Shown: positions 1-8,532 of the stretch, piece by piece
Numbering within the stretch: position 1 is the first letter of the stretch
Layout of the letters: each line of letters starts with the position of its first letter
Origin: Succinivibrio faecicola
Lineage (GTDB): Bacteria; Pseudomonadota; Gammaproteobacteria; Enterobacterales; Succinivibrionaceae
Length of the DNA: 64,000 nucleotides
Direction: 5' to 3'
Assembly (NCBI RefSeq): GCF_019448115.1
Contig: NZ_JAGFNY010000006.1
Location: 1-64,000 of the forward strand
Notes under the pieces: model-generated
Told to the model about the DNA's origin: nothing
The model's input: the letters and a program-made list of their open reading frames with translations, nothing else
Databases searched by the model: none
Translations under genes and position numbers: made by a program

Positions 1-125
1 TCGCCTTCTGCACTTCGTTTTTTTGTCCCTCTTCCGAGGGCCCACACAGATTGTCCGTACTGATTTTTAAAGATCTGCATTAACGCTTGGTTAATGTTCG
101 TTGTCGTTCGTGACAACGGAAATGC
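1..125 (-). other. Leader of an rRNA operon (5' external spacer), 16S gene lies left of window
   Basis: Read on the minus strand, positions 55-40 spell GACAATCTGTGTGGGC, the same 16 bases as in the E. coli rrn leader ahead of 16S. Just upstream is an ATCTTTAAAAA stretch (about 75-62) that resembles the boxA antitermination region (E. coli TGCTCTTTAACA). Two hairpins are visible: CCCTC/GAGGG (27-31 with 36-40) and CGTTGTC/GACAACG (99-105 with 112-118). The mature 16S is not in the window. I infer that an rrn operon is transcribed leftwards out of the window. Confidence 0.82.
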
Positions 126-153
126 ATTATAGACTTTTTTAAAATCTTGTCAA
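126..153 (-). promoter_or_regulatory. Strong rrn promoter, consensus -35 and -10
   Basis: On the minus strand TTGACA (153-148) and TATAAT (131-126) are separated by 16 bases. Both hexamers are perfect sigma-70 consensus. The DNA upstream (158-200) is almost pure A/T, as expected for an UP element. It sits directly ahead of the rrn leader, so it is read as an rrn promoter. Confidence 0.8.
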
Positions 154-355
154 ATACTTTTTTAATTTTTTGTAAAATTTTTGATAATTTTTAGGCAAAT
201 GGCTTATTTATGCGGTTCTTATTTTTGTTTACTCAAATTTGTTCCATAAAATCTGTTTTTTAAGCGATTTGGACAGATTTTTATAAAAATTGACAGTTTT
301 ATTTTTTTATTCTGAATATAATCAAAACATCTGTTATTAATCATCAGGAGTATTT

Positions 356-1267
356 ATGGAATGGCTTTCTGCCTTAAATAGAACAATTGACTATCTTGAA
401 AAAAATCTTCTATCAGAAAGTACTGCTGATGTTGCAAGTCATGCTGGCATATCCTCTGTTTATCTAAATAAAGGTTTTGAAATAATGACAGGTATGTCAA
501 TCAGTCAATATGTAAAAAACAGAAGACTTTACCTTGCAGCAGTTGAAATATTAAAAGGCGCAAAAGTTATCGATACTGCAGTCAAATACTGTTATACAAC
601 ACCAGAAAGTTTTTCTAAAGCTTTTTACAGATTTCATGGTTTAACTCCACTGAACTTGAAAAAACATCCTGAAAGAATAAAGGTATTTCAGCCAATTTCC
701 TTTTCCATCAGTATATCAGGTGGAGGAAAATTAAAAGTTAGATTTGAGAATTTGAAATCTACAAAACTTATTGGTTTTACTAAAACTTTCACTTTTGATG
801 AAGCTTATAAACAAATACCAGTGTTTTGGAAAGAAAAACTAAACTCTATTCTTAGCAAATGCTGGAAAATGAATCAATCAGTAATCTCAAGCAACCAGAT
901 TACTGATTTGCAAAAAGCTGTAATCGAAAATAATATCGGCTGTTTTGGAGCATCCTTTGATTGTGAAGGTGAGCATTTCAAATACGGAATTTTAGGAGTT
1001 TTAAAAAACTCAGATATTGAAGCCTCTCAATTAGGTCTGGAAGTTTTAGAAATTCCTGATGGTCTTTATGCAAAATTCGAATCTGTAGGACCTCTACATG
1101 AAAGCATACAGGCTGTAAATAATGAAATTTTTACTAAATGGTTGCCAGGAAATCCAAAATACGAACTATCGCAAGGCCCCGTGCTTGAATATTATACAAA
1201 TGGTGATATTCAGGATCAGAACTACAAATGCGAAATCTGGGTTCCTCTAAAGCAAAAGGATGAATAG
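356..1267 (+). CDS. AraC-family regulator with C-terminal GyrI-like effector-binding domain
   Basis: 303 aa. Residues 1-105 form a double helix-turn-helix of the AraC/XylS type (DVASHAGISSVYLNKGFE, then TAVKYCYTTPESFSKAFYRFHG). Residues about 125-300 form a GyrI/Rob-like SHS2 ligand-binding domain ending in PVLEYY and CEIWVPLK. The architecture is that of Rob or BmrR-like regulators that sense small, often toxic, molecules. The start is an ATG after a good AGGAG site. The C-terminal half is clearly paralogous to the stand-alone GyrI-like protein at 1752-2258. The likely role is local control of accessory detoxification functions; the ligand is unknown. Confidence 0.85.
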   Translation: MEWLSALNRTIDYLEKNLLSESTADVASHAGISSVYLNKGFEIMTGMSISQYVKNRRLYLAAVEILKGAKVIDTAVKYCYTTPESFSKAFYRFHGLTPLNLKKHPERIKVFQPISFSISISGGGKLKVRFENLKSTKLIGFTKTFTFDEAYKQIPVFWKEKLNSILSKCWKMNQSVISSNQITDLQKAVIENNIGCFGASFDCEGEHFKYGILGVLKNSDIEASQLGLEVLEIPDGLYAKFESVGPLHESIQAVNNEIFTKWLPGNPKYELSQGPVLEYYTNGDIQDQNYKCEIWVPLKQKDE

Positions 1268-1297
1268 ATTTCACTATAACACATAAGGAATATATTT

Positions 1298-1678
1298 ATG
1301 AAAATTGAACACATAGCTGCATGGTGTAACGATCTTGAAAAAACTAAGGAATTCTTTGTTAAGTTTTTTGAAGCACGTTCTAACGAAAAATATGTTAACA
1401 AAATAGGATTTGAATCATATTTTTTAAGTTTTGATTCTGGAGCCAGACTTGAACTTATGCATATGGATTCCATTAGCGATTATGGTCATTACAATGAAAG
1501 ATTCGGTTTTGTTCATCTTGCAATTTCAGTCGGATCACAAAGTAAAGTCGATAAACTTACAAAACAGATTGTAGATGCCGGATATAAGCTATTATCAGGA
1601 CCAAGACGAACCGGTGATGGTTACTATGAATCCTGCATTCAGGCTGAAGATAATCTTATTGTTGAAATAACAATTTAA
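1298..1678 (+). CDS. VOC-superfamily (glyoxalase I-like) metalloprotein
   Basis: 126 aa, one VOC domain made of two beta-alpha-beta-beta-beta modules. The four expected metal-ligand positions are all present: H5, E52, H73 and E123. That fits glyoxalase I or a related lyase, although many VOC proteins of this size have other substrates such as antibiotics. It follows the AraC/GyrI regulator by 30 bp with no terminator between them, so the two probably share a transcript. That suggests the regulator controls this enzyme. Exact substrate unknown. Confidence 0.8.
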   Translation: MKIEHIAAWCNDLEKTKEFFVKFFEARSNEKYVNKIGFESYFLSFDSGARLELMHMDSISDYGHYNERFGFVHLAISVGSQSKVDKLTKQIVDAGYKLLSGPRRTGDGYYESCIQAEDNLIVEITI

Positions 1679-1680
1679 TT

Positions 1681-1713
1681 TTTAAGGCAGACAATTCTAT
1701 TGTCTGCCTTAAA
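1681..1713 (+). terminator. Bidirectional terminator
   Basis: A 15-bp perfect stem (1681-1695 with 1699-1713) with a 3-base loop, starting TTTAAGGCAGACAAT. It lies between the convergent VOC gene and the GyrI-like gene. A/T-rich ends on both sides allow function in both directions. Confidence 0.8.
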
Positions 1714-1751
1714 TCTTTTAGCTACAGAGAATTATAAAAATCATTTCAAAA

Positions 1752-2258
1752 TCACTTTTTAGTTACAGGAATCCATAGTTCACACTGATAAGCAAGATCA
1801 AAACAATCTCCTTGTGGATAGTATTCAAGTACAGGTGCATTTCTAAACTCAATTTCAGGATTACCTGGTAAATACTCCTTAAAGATCCAGTTTAATGCAC
1901 TTGTTATACTTTCTGGTACAGCACCTGTACATGTTACCTTTGCATAAAGACCTGATGGTATATCTGCAACAGACAGATTGTCTGGAACTTTATCATTAGA
2001 AACTTCACCACAGATTAAATAGTCAAATTCATTTTCATTCACTGACACTGAGCAGCCAAAGCTTCCGACTCTACTATTTATTAAAAATTCTTCAAAAGCA
2101 TCTTTAGCCTTATATCCATTTGAATATAATTTTTCTAGATTAGCTGAAAAACAATTTTTCCAAAATTCAGGAAGGACTTTAGATGCATTATCAAATGAGG
2201 CACGAGTCTTAAATCCAGCCAATTTCATGTTTGGCACATTTTCAAATTTAACTTTCAT
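1752..2258 (-). CDS. Stand-alone GyrI-like / AraC effector-binding domain protein
   Basis: 168 aa consisting only of a GyrI-like (SHS2) small-molecule-binding domain with no DNA-binding part. It aligns along its whole length with the C-terminal half of the AraC-type regulator at 356-1267: KVKFENVPNMKLAGF against KVRFENLKSTKLIGF, and GNPEIEF..PVLEYYPQGD against GNPKYEL..PVLEYYTNGD. Free-standing members include DNA gyrase inhibitor GyrI (SbmC) and drug-binding proteins. It may buffer or sequester the same ligand. The ATG follows an AAGG site. Function is inferred from the fold only. Confidence 0.78.
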   Translation of the reverse strand: MKVKFENVPNMKLAGFKTRASFDNASKVLPEFWKNCFSANLEKLYSNGYKAKDAFEEFLINSRVGSFGCSVSVNENEFDYLICGEVSNDKVPDNLSVADIPSGLYAKVTCTGAVPESITSALNWIFKEYLPGNPEIEFRNAPVLEYYPQGDCFDLAYQCELWIPVTKK

Positions 2259-2409
2259 ATCATTTACCTTATAAAAAGAAAAAATAACAATACTAAGGAC
2301 TTAATGTATGATGAATATTGAATCAATCAACTCATCTGATTTCCTTGTACAAGGTAAATTCTAGGAGTTAGGCTGATTTAAAACTTGTCAATTTTTAGTT
2401 TTGTTTGTC

Positions 2410-2430
2410 CAATCAGAGTAAATCTGATTG
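2410..2430 (-). terminator. Terminator-like hairpin after DUF3795 gene
   Basis: Perfect 8-bp stem CAATCAGA/TCTGATTG (2410-2417 with 2423-2430), 37 bases past the stop of the DUF3795 gene on the minus strand. There is no strong U-run, so it may act in mRNA stability instead. The rest of 2259-2466 shows nothing else recognisable. Confidence 0.4.
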
Positions 2431-2466
2431 AACAATTAAGGATTGATGGTAATATCTTTTTGAGAA

Positions 2467-2751
2467 TTAATCATTCTTAAGAACTTTGATCCTCTGAAGA
2501 ATACTATTTTCAAATTCTTTATCAGATAAGGAAGGATCTCTTGTGTTTTTCCAGATCAAGCAAGGAAGATCTTTACAGTTTGTACAAGACTCAAATCCAT
2601 TTTTATTAACTGCACATTCATATATAGGACAGGCCAGACCTTTTGGTGCATGAAAAACTTTACCATGACAGGCATTACAACCTTCGCACATATTCTTGTA
2701 CAAATGACATTTTGAACAATCCAAACCGCAACAGCTAATCAGACTATCCAT
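2467..2751 (-). CDS. DUF3795 small cysteine-rich protein
   Basis: 94 aa with at least ten cysteines in CxxC-like groups (CCGLDCSKC, CEGCNAC, CTNCKDLPC). This pattern is typical of the DUF3795 family, predicted zinc- or metal-binding proteins of unknown function. The start overlaps the end of the MmcQ/YjbR gene by 8 bp, indicating translational coupling. No signal peptide or membrane segment. Function unknown. Confidence 0.75.
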   Translation of the reverse strand: MDSLISCCGLDCSKCHLYKNMCEGCNACHGKVFHAPKGLACPIYECAVNKNGFESCTNCKDLPCLIWKNTRDPSLSDKEFENSILQRIKVLKND

Positions 2752-3118
2752 TTTTTTCCTCGCTCAATATTTGTTTTTGCAATTTCTTCGTTAGTTTTTC
2801 AAATACTAGATTATATGATTTATCTAATAGCTCTTTTAATAATTCATCTTTAATAGAGCCATTTGCTTTAACAGAATTCCAGTGAGATTTGTTCATATAG
2901 TAGCCAGGAATAATATCTTCATACTCCTGCCTTAGCATATCTCCTTCAAGCGGATCGAGTTTGAGAGTTATATAGTATGGAGTATCAGTCTCATCAAGAC
3001 AGACTGCAGCAAACATTTTTCCTCCAATCATATACCTAATCCAGTTCCACTCTGCTTGAAGATCTTTTGTTACACCGGCCTTTGAAAGTAGGAATTCGTC
3101 AATCCATGGATATTTCAT
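2744..3118 (-). CDS. MmcQ/YjbR-family protein
   Basis: 124 aa. WNWIRYMIGGKMFAAV near residue 25, YITLKLDP near 50 and PGYYMNKSHWNSV near 75 are the hallmarks of the MmcQ/YjbR (CyaY-like fold, DUF419) family. Members are often annotated as DNA-binding, but the true function is uncertain. First gene of a two-gene unit with the DUF3795 gene, overlapping by 8 bp. Confidence 0.82.
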   Translation of the reverse strand: MKYPWIDEFLLSKAGVTKDLQAEWNWIRYMIGGKMFAAVCLDETDTPYYITLKLDPLEGDMLRQEYEDIIPGYYMNKSHWNSVKANGSIKDELLKELLDKSYNLVFEKLTKKLQKQILSEEKNG

Positions 3119-3152
3119 TTTGTTTCCTTATTGTTTGTAAAAGTAAAACAAA

Positions 3153-3193
3153 ACGGCAAAATAACGCATTTATATTTATCGCTATTTTGCCGT
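3153..3193 (-). terminator. guaBA operon terminator
   Basis: 11-bp stem ACGGCAAAATA (3153-3163) pairing with TATTTTGCCGT (3183-3193), extended by a GC pair after a bulge. On the minus strand it is followed by TTTTGTTTTAC. It lies 60 bases beyond the guaA stop and separates guaBA from the MmcQ/YjbR gene. Confidence 0.8.
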
Positions 3194-3253
3194 CCTTCAA
3201 GAAAAAAATATATTACTTTTTCTTTTATTTTATATAGTTAACAATATCTAGAG

Positions 3254-4822
3254 TTATTCCCACTCGATTGTTGCAGGAGGTTTACCTGAAACATCGTAAA
3301 CAACCCTTGAAATACCATTGATTTCATTAATGATTCTGTTAGAGATGTGGCCTAACAGCTCATATGGTAACTCAGCCCACTTAGCAGTCATGAAATCAAT
3401 TGTCTTAACTGCTCTTAATGAAACCACATAGTCATAACTTCTGTGATCACCCATAACACCAACAGCACGTACTGGTAAGAATACAGTGAATGCCTGACTT
3501 ACCTTGTGGTACCAGCCTGATTTATTGAGCTCTTCCATGAAGATAGCATCAGCCTGACGAAGTAAATCAAGATACTCTTTCTTAACCTCGCCTAAAACTC
3601 TTACACCAAGACCTGGACCTGGGAATGGATGACGCATTACCATAGCCTCTGGTAAACCTAAAGCTACGCCAATACGACGAACTTCATCCTTGAAAAGCTC
3701 ACGTAATGGTTCAACAAGTTCAAACTTCAAATCGTCTGGTAAACCACCAACATTGTGGTGTGACTTGATAACATGAGCCTTACCTGATTTCGCTGCTGCA
3801 GACTCAATAACATCAGGATAAATTGTACCCTGTGCAAGGAAATCTACACCTTCAAGCTTTCTTGCCTCTTCAGCAAAAACATCGATAAAGGTCTTACCAA
3901 TAGCCTTACGCTTAAGCTCAGGATCAGAAATACCCTTTAATGCTTCAAGGAACTTATCAGATGCATCTGCATAAACAAAGTTCAGATCCATAGGCTCGAA
4001 CATCTGCTTAACCTGAAGACCTTCATTGAGTCTTAAAAGACCATTATCAACGAATACACAAGTTAACTGCTTACCAATAGCTCTTTGAAGTAATAAAGCT
4101 GTAACAGAAGAATCTACGCCACCTGAAAGACCTAAAAGAACCTTTCTGTCACCAACCTGCTTACGGATACGCTCAATAGCATCATCAATAATTGCAGATG
4201 GAGACCATAAACCGTGTAACTTACATACATCAATTACGAATCTGCGTAAGATTTCGCCCCCCTGCTTAGAGTGAGTTACTTCAGGATGGAACTGAACACC
4301 ATAGTACTGCTTTTGTGCATTGTAGATTGCAGCATATGGACATGTTTCAGTACTACCAACTGTAACAAAGCCATCAGGAATAGATGTAACCTTGTCACCG
4401 TGAGACATCCAAACATCAAGTTTGTTCTCACCTTCATGATCGGTTAAACCATCAAATAAGGGACACTTCTCTTTGATTTCTACAGTAGCATGGCCATATT
4501 CACGCTTTGAAGAGCCCTGAACTTTACCACCTAACTGAACAGACATTGTCTGAAGACCATAGCAGATACCAAGAACAGGAACGCCAGCTTCAAAAACATA
4601 TGATGGGGCACGAGGTGAGCCCTGCTCAGTTGTAGACTCAGGACCACCAGATAGGATGATACCCTGAGCGTTGAATTCCTTAATAAGATTAAGATCAACA
4701 TCATATGGATAGATTTCACAATAAACACCGATTTCACGTACACGACGAGCAATCAGCTGAGTAACCTGTGAACCAAAATCCAGAATCAGGATCTTTTCAG
4801 AATGGATGTTCTGTGAAGACAT
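3254..4822 (-). CDS. guaA: GMP synthase (glutamine-hydrolysing)
   Basis: 522 aa, close to the usual 525. Converts XMP to GMP with ATP and glutamine, the last step of guanine nucleotide synthesis. The N-terminal class I glutamine amidotransferase has the triad C87 (GICYGLQ), H179 and E181 (FHPEV). The ATP-pyrophosphatase domain carries the P-loop SGGVDS at 233-238. The C-terminal dimerisation domain ends in the conserved KPPATIEWE. Second gene of the guaBA operon, 64 bp after guaB, with an intercistronic hairpin in the gap. Confidence 0.97.
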   Translation of the reverse strand: MSSQNIHSEKILILDFGSQVTQLIARRVREIGVYCEIYPYDVDLNLIKEFNAQGIILSGGPESTTEQGSPRAPSYVFEAGVPVLGICYGLQTMSVQLGGKVQGSSKREYGHATVEIKEKCPLFDGLTDHEGENKLDVWMSHGDKVTSIPDGFVTVGSTETCPYAAIYNAQKQYYGVQFHPEVTHSKQGGEILRRFVIDVCKLHGLWSPSAIIDDAIERIRKQVGDRKVLLGLSGGVDSSVTALLLQRAIGKQLTCVFVDNGLLRLNEGLQVKQMFEPMDLNFVYADASDKFLEALKGISDPELKRKAIGKTFIDVFAEEARKLEGVDFLAQGTIYPDVIESAAAKSGKAHVIKSHHNVGGLPDDLKFELVEPLRELFKDEVRRIGVALGLPEAMVMRHPFPGPGLGVRVLGEVKKEYLDLLRQADAIFMEELNKSGWYHKVSQAFTVFLPVRAVGVMGDHRSYDYVVSLRAVKTIDFMTAKWAELPYELLGHISNRIINEINGISRVVYDVSGKPPATIEWE

Positions 4823-4851
4823 ATTTTGAACTCTTAATTGATGGATAGGAA

Positions 4852-4875
4852 TGTACCTGCATTAAAGCAGGTACA
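4852..4875 (-). other. Intercistronic hairpin between guaB and guaA
   Basis: Perfect 9-bp inverted repeat TGTACCTGC/GCAGGTACA (4852-4860 with 4867-4875) in the guaB-guaA gap. There is no U-run on the minus strand, so it is not a standard terminator. It may mark an mRNA processing or stability point that sets the guaB:guaA ratio. Confidence 0.5.
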
Positions 4876-4886
4876 AATAAAATCGA

Positions 4887-6353
4887 TTAAATGTGGCTCT
4901 GGTAGTTAGGAGCTTCCTTAGTGATGGTTACATCATGTACGTGAGACTCATTGAAGCCTGCATTTGTAATGCGAACGAACTGAGCCTTTGTACGTAACTC
5001 ATCAATAGTAGCACAACCTGTTAAGCCCATAGCTGAACGTAAGCCACCCATCTGCTGATGAATAATGCCACGTAATAGGCCCTTATATGCTACACGACCT
5101 TCAATACCTTCAGGAACTAACTTGTCAGCAGCATTGTCTGACTGGAAGTAACGGTCTGCTGAACCCTTAGACATAGCAGCTAAAGAGCCCATACCACGGT
5201 ATGACTTGAATGAACGGCCCTGATAAATCTCAATTTCACCAGGAGCTTCTTCAGTACCTGCAAACATAGAACCAACCATAACGCAGTTAGCACCAGCAGC
5301 AAGAGCCTTAGCAATATCACCTGAGTAACGGATACCACCATCAGCAATAACTGTAATACCGGTACCTTCTAATGCCTCAACAGCATTTGAAACTGCAGTA
5401 ATCTGTGGAACACCGCAACCTGTAACAATACGAGTTGTACAGATAGAACCAGGACCAATACCAACCTTAACAGCATTTACACCTGCATCTGCTAAAGCTA
5501 AAGCACCAGCAGCTGTTGCAACGTTACCACCGATAATCTGTAATTCTGGGTATTCTTTACGTAAATACTTAAGTCTGTCCAACACACCCTGAGAATGACC
5601 GTGTGATGAGTCAACTAACAGAACATCAACACCAGCCTCAACTAAAGCCTTTGCTCTCTCTTCGTTACCTGCACCAGCACCGATAGCAGCACCAACACGT
5701 AGACGACCTAAAGCATCCTTACATGCATTTGGCTTGTTAGATGACTTCTGGAAATCCTTAACAGTAATGAGTCCCTTTAAGTGGAAAGCATCATCAACTA
5801 CTAAAACCTTCTCAATGCGGTGTTTCTGCATTAAAGCCTGAACATTTTCACGAGACTCATTTTCACGAACAGTAACTAGTCTATCTTTAGGTGTCATAGC
5901 CTCATGAACCTTTACCTTACCATTTGTAAGGAAACGGGTATCACGACCTGTGATGATACCTAAAAGATTCTGATTGTCATCTACAACAGGGAAACCGCAG
6001 AAACCATTCTTAGCAGCCATCTGACGAACTTCATCAATTGTTGCCTCAGGATGAACAGTAATTGGCTTAATAACCATACCATTCTCATAACGCTTAACCT
6101 TAGCAACTTCCTGAGCCTGACGCTCAATTGACATATTCTTATGAATAAAACCGATACCACCTTCCTGAGCTAATGCAATTGCAAGATTAGACTCAGTAAC
6201 AGTATCCATAGCTGAAGAAATCATAGGGATATTCAGCTGAATATTGGAGGTTAATCTAGTACGAAGATCTGCAGTATTTGGTAAAACAGTTGAGTGTGCA
6301 GGAACTAACAAAACATCATCGTATGTTAGAGCCTCTTCCATAATGCGTAACAT
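4887..6353 (-). CDS. guaB: Inosine-5'-monophosphate dehydrogenase
   Basis: 488 aa, full length. Oxidises IMP to XMP with NAD+, the committed step to guanine nucleotides. The TIM-barrel core is interrupted by a tandem CBS pair at about residues 93-205. The catalytic loop GPGSICTTR holds C305, and the flap ends in RSAMGLTGC. The ATG follows a strong GGAGG site and begins MLRIMEEAL like E. coli GuaB. First gene of guaBA. The leader of about 150 nt contains two hairpins. Confidence 0.97.
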   Translation of the reverse strand: MLRIMEEALTYDDVLLVPAHSTVLPNTADLRTRLTSNIQLNIPMISSAMDTVTESNLAIALAQEGGIGFIHKNMSIERQAQEVAKVKRYENGMVIKPITVHPEATIDEVRQMAAKNGFCGFPVVDDNQNLLGIITGRDTRFLTNGKVKVHEAMTPKDRLVTVRENESRENVQALMQKHRIEKVLVVDDAFHLKGLITVKDFQKSSNKPNACKDALGRLRVGAAIGAGAGNEERAKALVEAGVDVLLVDSSHGHSQGVLDRLKYLRKEYPELQIIGGNVATAAGALALADAGVNAVKVGIGPGSICTTRIVTGCGVPQITAVSNAVEALEGTGITVIADGGIRYSGDIAKALAAGANCVMVGSMFAGTEEAPGEIEIYQGRSFKSYRGMGSLAAMSKGSADRYFQSDNAADKLVPEGIEGRVAYKGLLRGIIHQQMGGLRSAMGLTGCATIDELRTKAQFVRITNAGFNESHVHDVTITKEAPNYQSHI

Positions 6354-6426
6354 ATTATTCCTCCAGGTTTAGGATAATGCATATTGCAAATATTAAGGTG
6401 AATCCCTTAAAACTATATTTTTTAAC

Positions 6427-6516
6427 TGCAGTACATTTTATGCACTGCATCTGTATAAAGAAGTCCGAGATACCGGACTGTCATTATTTGCTTAATTAAA
6501 TTGATGTGACATTATA
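6427..6516 (-). promoter_or_regulatory. guaB promoter -10 and structured leader
   Basis: On the minus strand there is a perfect TATAAT at 6516-6511; the -35 is weak. The predicted leader then holds two hairpins: AGTCCG/CGGACT (6462-6467 with 6474-6479), and a 9-bp stem with one mismatch (6427-6436 with 6440-6449, TGCAGT...ACTGCA). No PurR-type box and no purine riboswitch core was recognised. Nothing else is recognisable between 6354 and 6678. Confidence 0.45.
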
Positions 6517-6678
6517 CAAGAAAATGACATAAAAGATAAAAAAACTTTTGACTGTTTTTTTCAAAAACAGATTTTTTTTAAGGCTATGTTTGTAACAGCA
6601 ATAATATAATTCTTAAGCTATCTTCATAATCTTGTGCTACTATTGAAGAAATGATTATAAAAACTACTATATAAGCAT

Positions 6679-7104
6679 ATGGACAGATATAAGGTTGTCA
6701 ACGGCGACTATGTTGCTCTTATCGACAAAATCCTAAAGCAGAATCTAAATACTCTGCTTTGCTCAAATAACTTCTCTAAAAATGATTCTTCTGCTATGAC
6801 TAATAAAGATGGCAGATGTGAAGTAACATATTCTGAAAATAGAATTAAACATACAGCAGTCAAAGATAAAGCAAAAATACAAAACAACAGCACTGTTTTA
6901 TCAAAAACAGGTAAAAGAACCGTGCAAAAAGCGATAAAAGAAGAATCCAAGGCAAAAAATCGTGGAATTTATGTTTTTTTAGGACTGATGCTGTTTTTTA
7001 TAATGATTTTTCTTGATATATTCAGCGAATATGTTTTCTTACTGTTTTTTATAGCTATCATCTATTTTTCAATAAGAAAAAGAGCGAAACAGCAAAAGGA
7101 GTAA
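6679..7104 (+). CDS. Hypothetical membrane protein ahead of nfeD-qmcA
   Basis: 141 aa, not recognised. Residues 1-95 are polar and Lys/Ser/Asn-rich with no clear fold. Residues about 97-131 form two hydrophobic segments that make a membrane hairpin, followed by a basic tail (RKRAKQQKE). It precedes nfeD by 4 bp and so belongs to the same operon. No clear ribosome-binding site before this ATG, so the true start could lie further in. The operon context suggests a role with the membrane-microdomain proteins downstream. Confidence 0.6.
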   Translation: MDRYKVVNGDYVALIDKILKQNLNTLLCSNNFSKNDSSAMTNKDGRCEVTYSENRIKHTAVKDKAKIQNNSTVLSKTGKRTVQKAIKEESKAKNRGIYVFLGLMLFFIMIFLDIFSEYVFLLFFIAIIYFSIRKRAKQQKE

Positions 7105-7108
7105 AAGA

Positions 7109-7522
7109 ATGGAACAGTATTTAATATGGCTGATAATTGCACTGGTTCTTTTAGGAACTGAAATGATGCTGGCATCAGTTTATCTTATTGCTTTCTTACT
7201 AGGCGCTCTTACAGCATCTGCCTGTGCGTTCTTTGGCTGTCCACTTACTATTCAGTGCACACTAGGAGCAATTGTAATTATTGCTGGTGTTATCTGTGCC
7301 TATTTTTATAGAAAGAAAATAGCTCTTTTGAATAACAAAATTTCATTAGACAATATCGATGAGGATCAGATAGTCTTTGTTGATAACATATTGGAAGATG
7401 GCACTGCAAAGGTTAAATACAGAGGTGCTCTATGGACTGCATATAAAGCTGACGGAGCGCCTATTACAAAAGGACAACATAAAATAGAAAAAATTGACGG
7501 AACTCGACTGGTTTTAAAATAA
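7109..7522 (+). CDS. NfeD-family membrane protein (short form)
   Basis: 137 aa. The first 70 residues hold two to three membrane spans, the pattern of the short NfeD family (E. coli YbbK). Residues 80-137 form an OB-like beta domain (GTAKVKYRGALWTAYKADG). NfeD proteins partner stomatin/SPFH proteins, which matches the qmcA gene 12 bp downstream. Good AAAGGAG site ahead of the start. Confidence 0.85.
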   Translation: MEQYLIWLIIALVLLGTEMMLASVYLIAFLLGALTASACAFFGCPLTIQCTLGAIVIIAGVICAYFYRKKIALLNNKISLDNIDEDQIVFVDNILEDGTAKVKYRGALWTAYKADGAPITKGQHKIEKIDGTRLVLK

Positions 7523-7534
7523 AGGAGAAAGGAA

Positions 7535-8473
7535 ATGACTGAAGATGCAACTTCAAGCGGACTGATTGTCGCTCTTATATTTATTGTTATAGCCCTGATT
7601 TTTGCATTCAAGGCTATTAATGTTATCCCTCAGCAGACTGCATGGGTAATTGAAAGATTAGGAAAGTTTCACAAGATCTTAAATCCAGGTCTTAACTTTA
7701 TTATTCCTTTTATTGATAAGGTAGCCTATAAGCACTCATTAAAGGAAATTCCACTTGATACACCAAGTCAGGTATGTATCACAAGAGATAATACTCAGCT
7801 GACTGTTGACGGTATTCTCTACTTCCAGGTTACAGATCCTAAACTTGCAAGCTATGGTACATCTAACTATCTTGTTGCAATTACTCAGCTTGCACAGACA
7901 ACTTTACGTTCTGTCATTGGTAAAATGGTTTTAGATGAAACCTTTGAAGAAAGAGATGTAATAAACAATCAGGTTGTATCTGCTATTGATGAAGCAGCTC
8001 TAAACTGGGGTGTAAAAGTTTTAAGATATGAAATCAAGGATTTAACTCCACCTGCTGTTATTTTGCAGGCTATGCAAAGACAGATTACAGCAGAAAGAGA
8101 AAAGAGAGCTGTTATTTTCGAATCTGAAGGTAAAAAACAAGAGCAGATCAATCTTGCAAACGGTGCAAGAGAAGCTGCAATTGCAAAATCTGAAGGTGAA
8201 AAGCAGTCTGAAATCAACATAGCTGAAGGTAAGGCTCAGGCTACAATCGCAATTGCAAACGCAACAGCTCAGGCTATTGCAACTATTGCAAAAGCAACTG
8301 AGATTGAAGGTGGTAGCACAGCTGTTAACCTGAAGGTTGCAGAACAGTATATTGAAGCCTTTGCAAAACTTGCAAAAACAAATAACACACTTATCGTACC
8401 AAACAACCTGTCAGATGTATCTGGTATGGTAGGCTCTGTTATGAAAATTATTGAAGGCACCAAGCACAAGTAA
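7535..8473 (+). CDS. qmcA: SPFH/stomatin-type membrane protease modulator QmcA
   Basis: 312 aa (E. coli QmcA is 305). One N-terminal membrane anchor (about 10-27), an SPFH/band-7 domain (about 28-190; AWVIERLGKFHKILNPGLNFIIPF), and an Ala/Glu/Lys-rich coiled coil to about residue 250. These proteins form rings in the inner membrane and modulate FtsH-type proteolysis. Directly follows nfeD after AAAGGAGAAAGG. Ends at a strong terminator. Confidence 0.9.
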   Translation: MTEDATSSGLIVALIFIVIALIFAFKAINVIPQQTAWVIERLGKFHKILNPGLNFIIPFIDKVAYKHSLKEIPLDTPSQVCITRDNTQLTVDGILYFQVTDPKLASYGTSNYLVAITQLAQTTLRSVIGKMVLDETFEERDVINNQVVSAIDEAALNWGVKVLRYEIKDLTPPAVILQAMQRQITAEREKRAVIFESEGKKQEQINLANGAREAAIAKSEGEKQSEINIAEGKAQATIAIANATAQAIATIAKATEIEGGSTAVNLKVAEQYIEAFAKLAKTNNTLIVPNNLSDVSGMVGSVMKIIEGTKHK

Positions 8474-8490
8474 TAATTAAAAATCTAGAA

Positions 8491-8519
8491 AAAAAAACAA
8501 GGCGTGCCTTGTTTTTTTA
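8491..8519 (+). terminator. Terminator after qmcA
   Basis: AACAAGG/CCTTGTT stem around CGTG, followed by a run of seven T after position 8512. It separates qmcA from sppA, which starts 13 bp further on. Confidence 0.85.
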
Positions 8520-8532
8520 TTGAAATATCATT

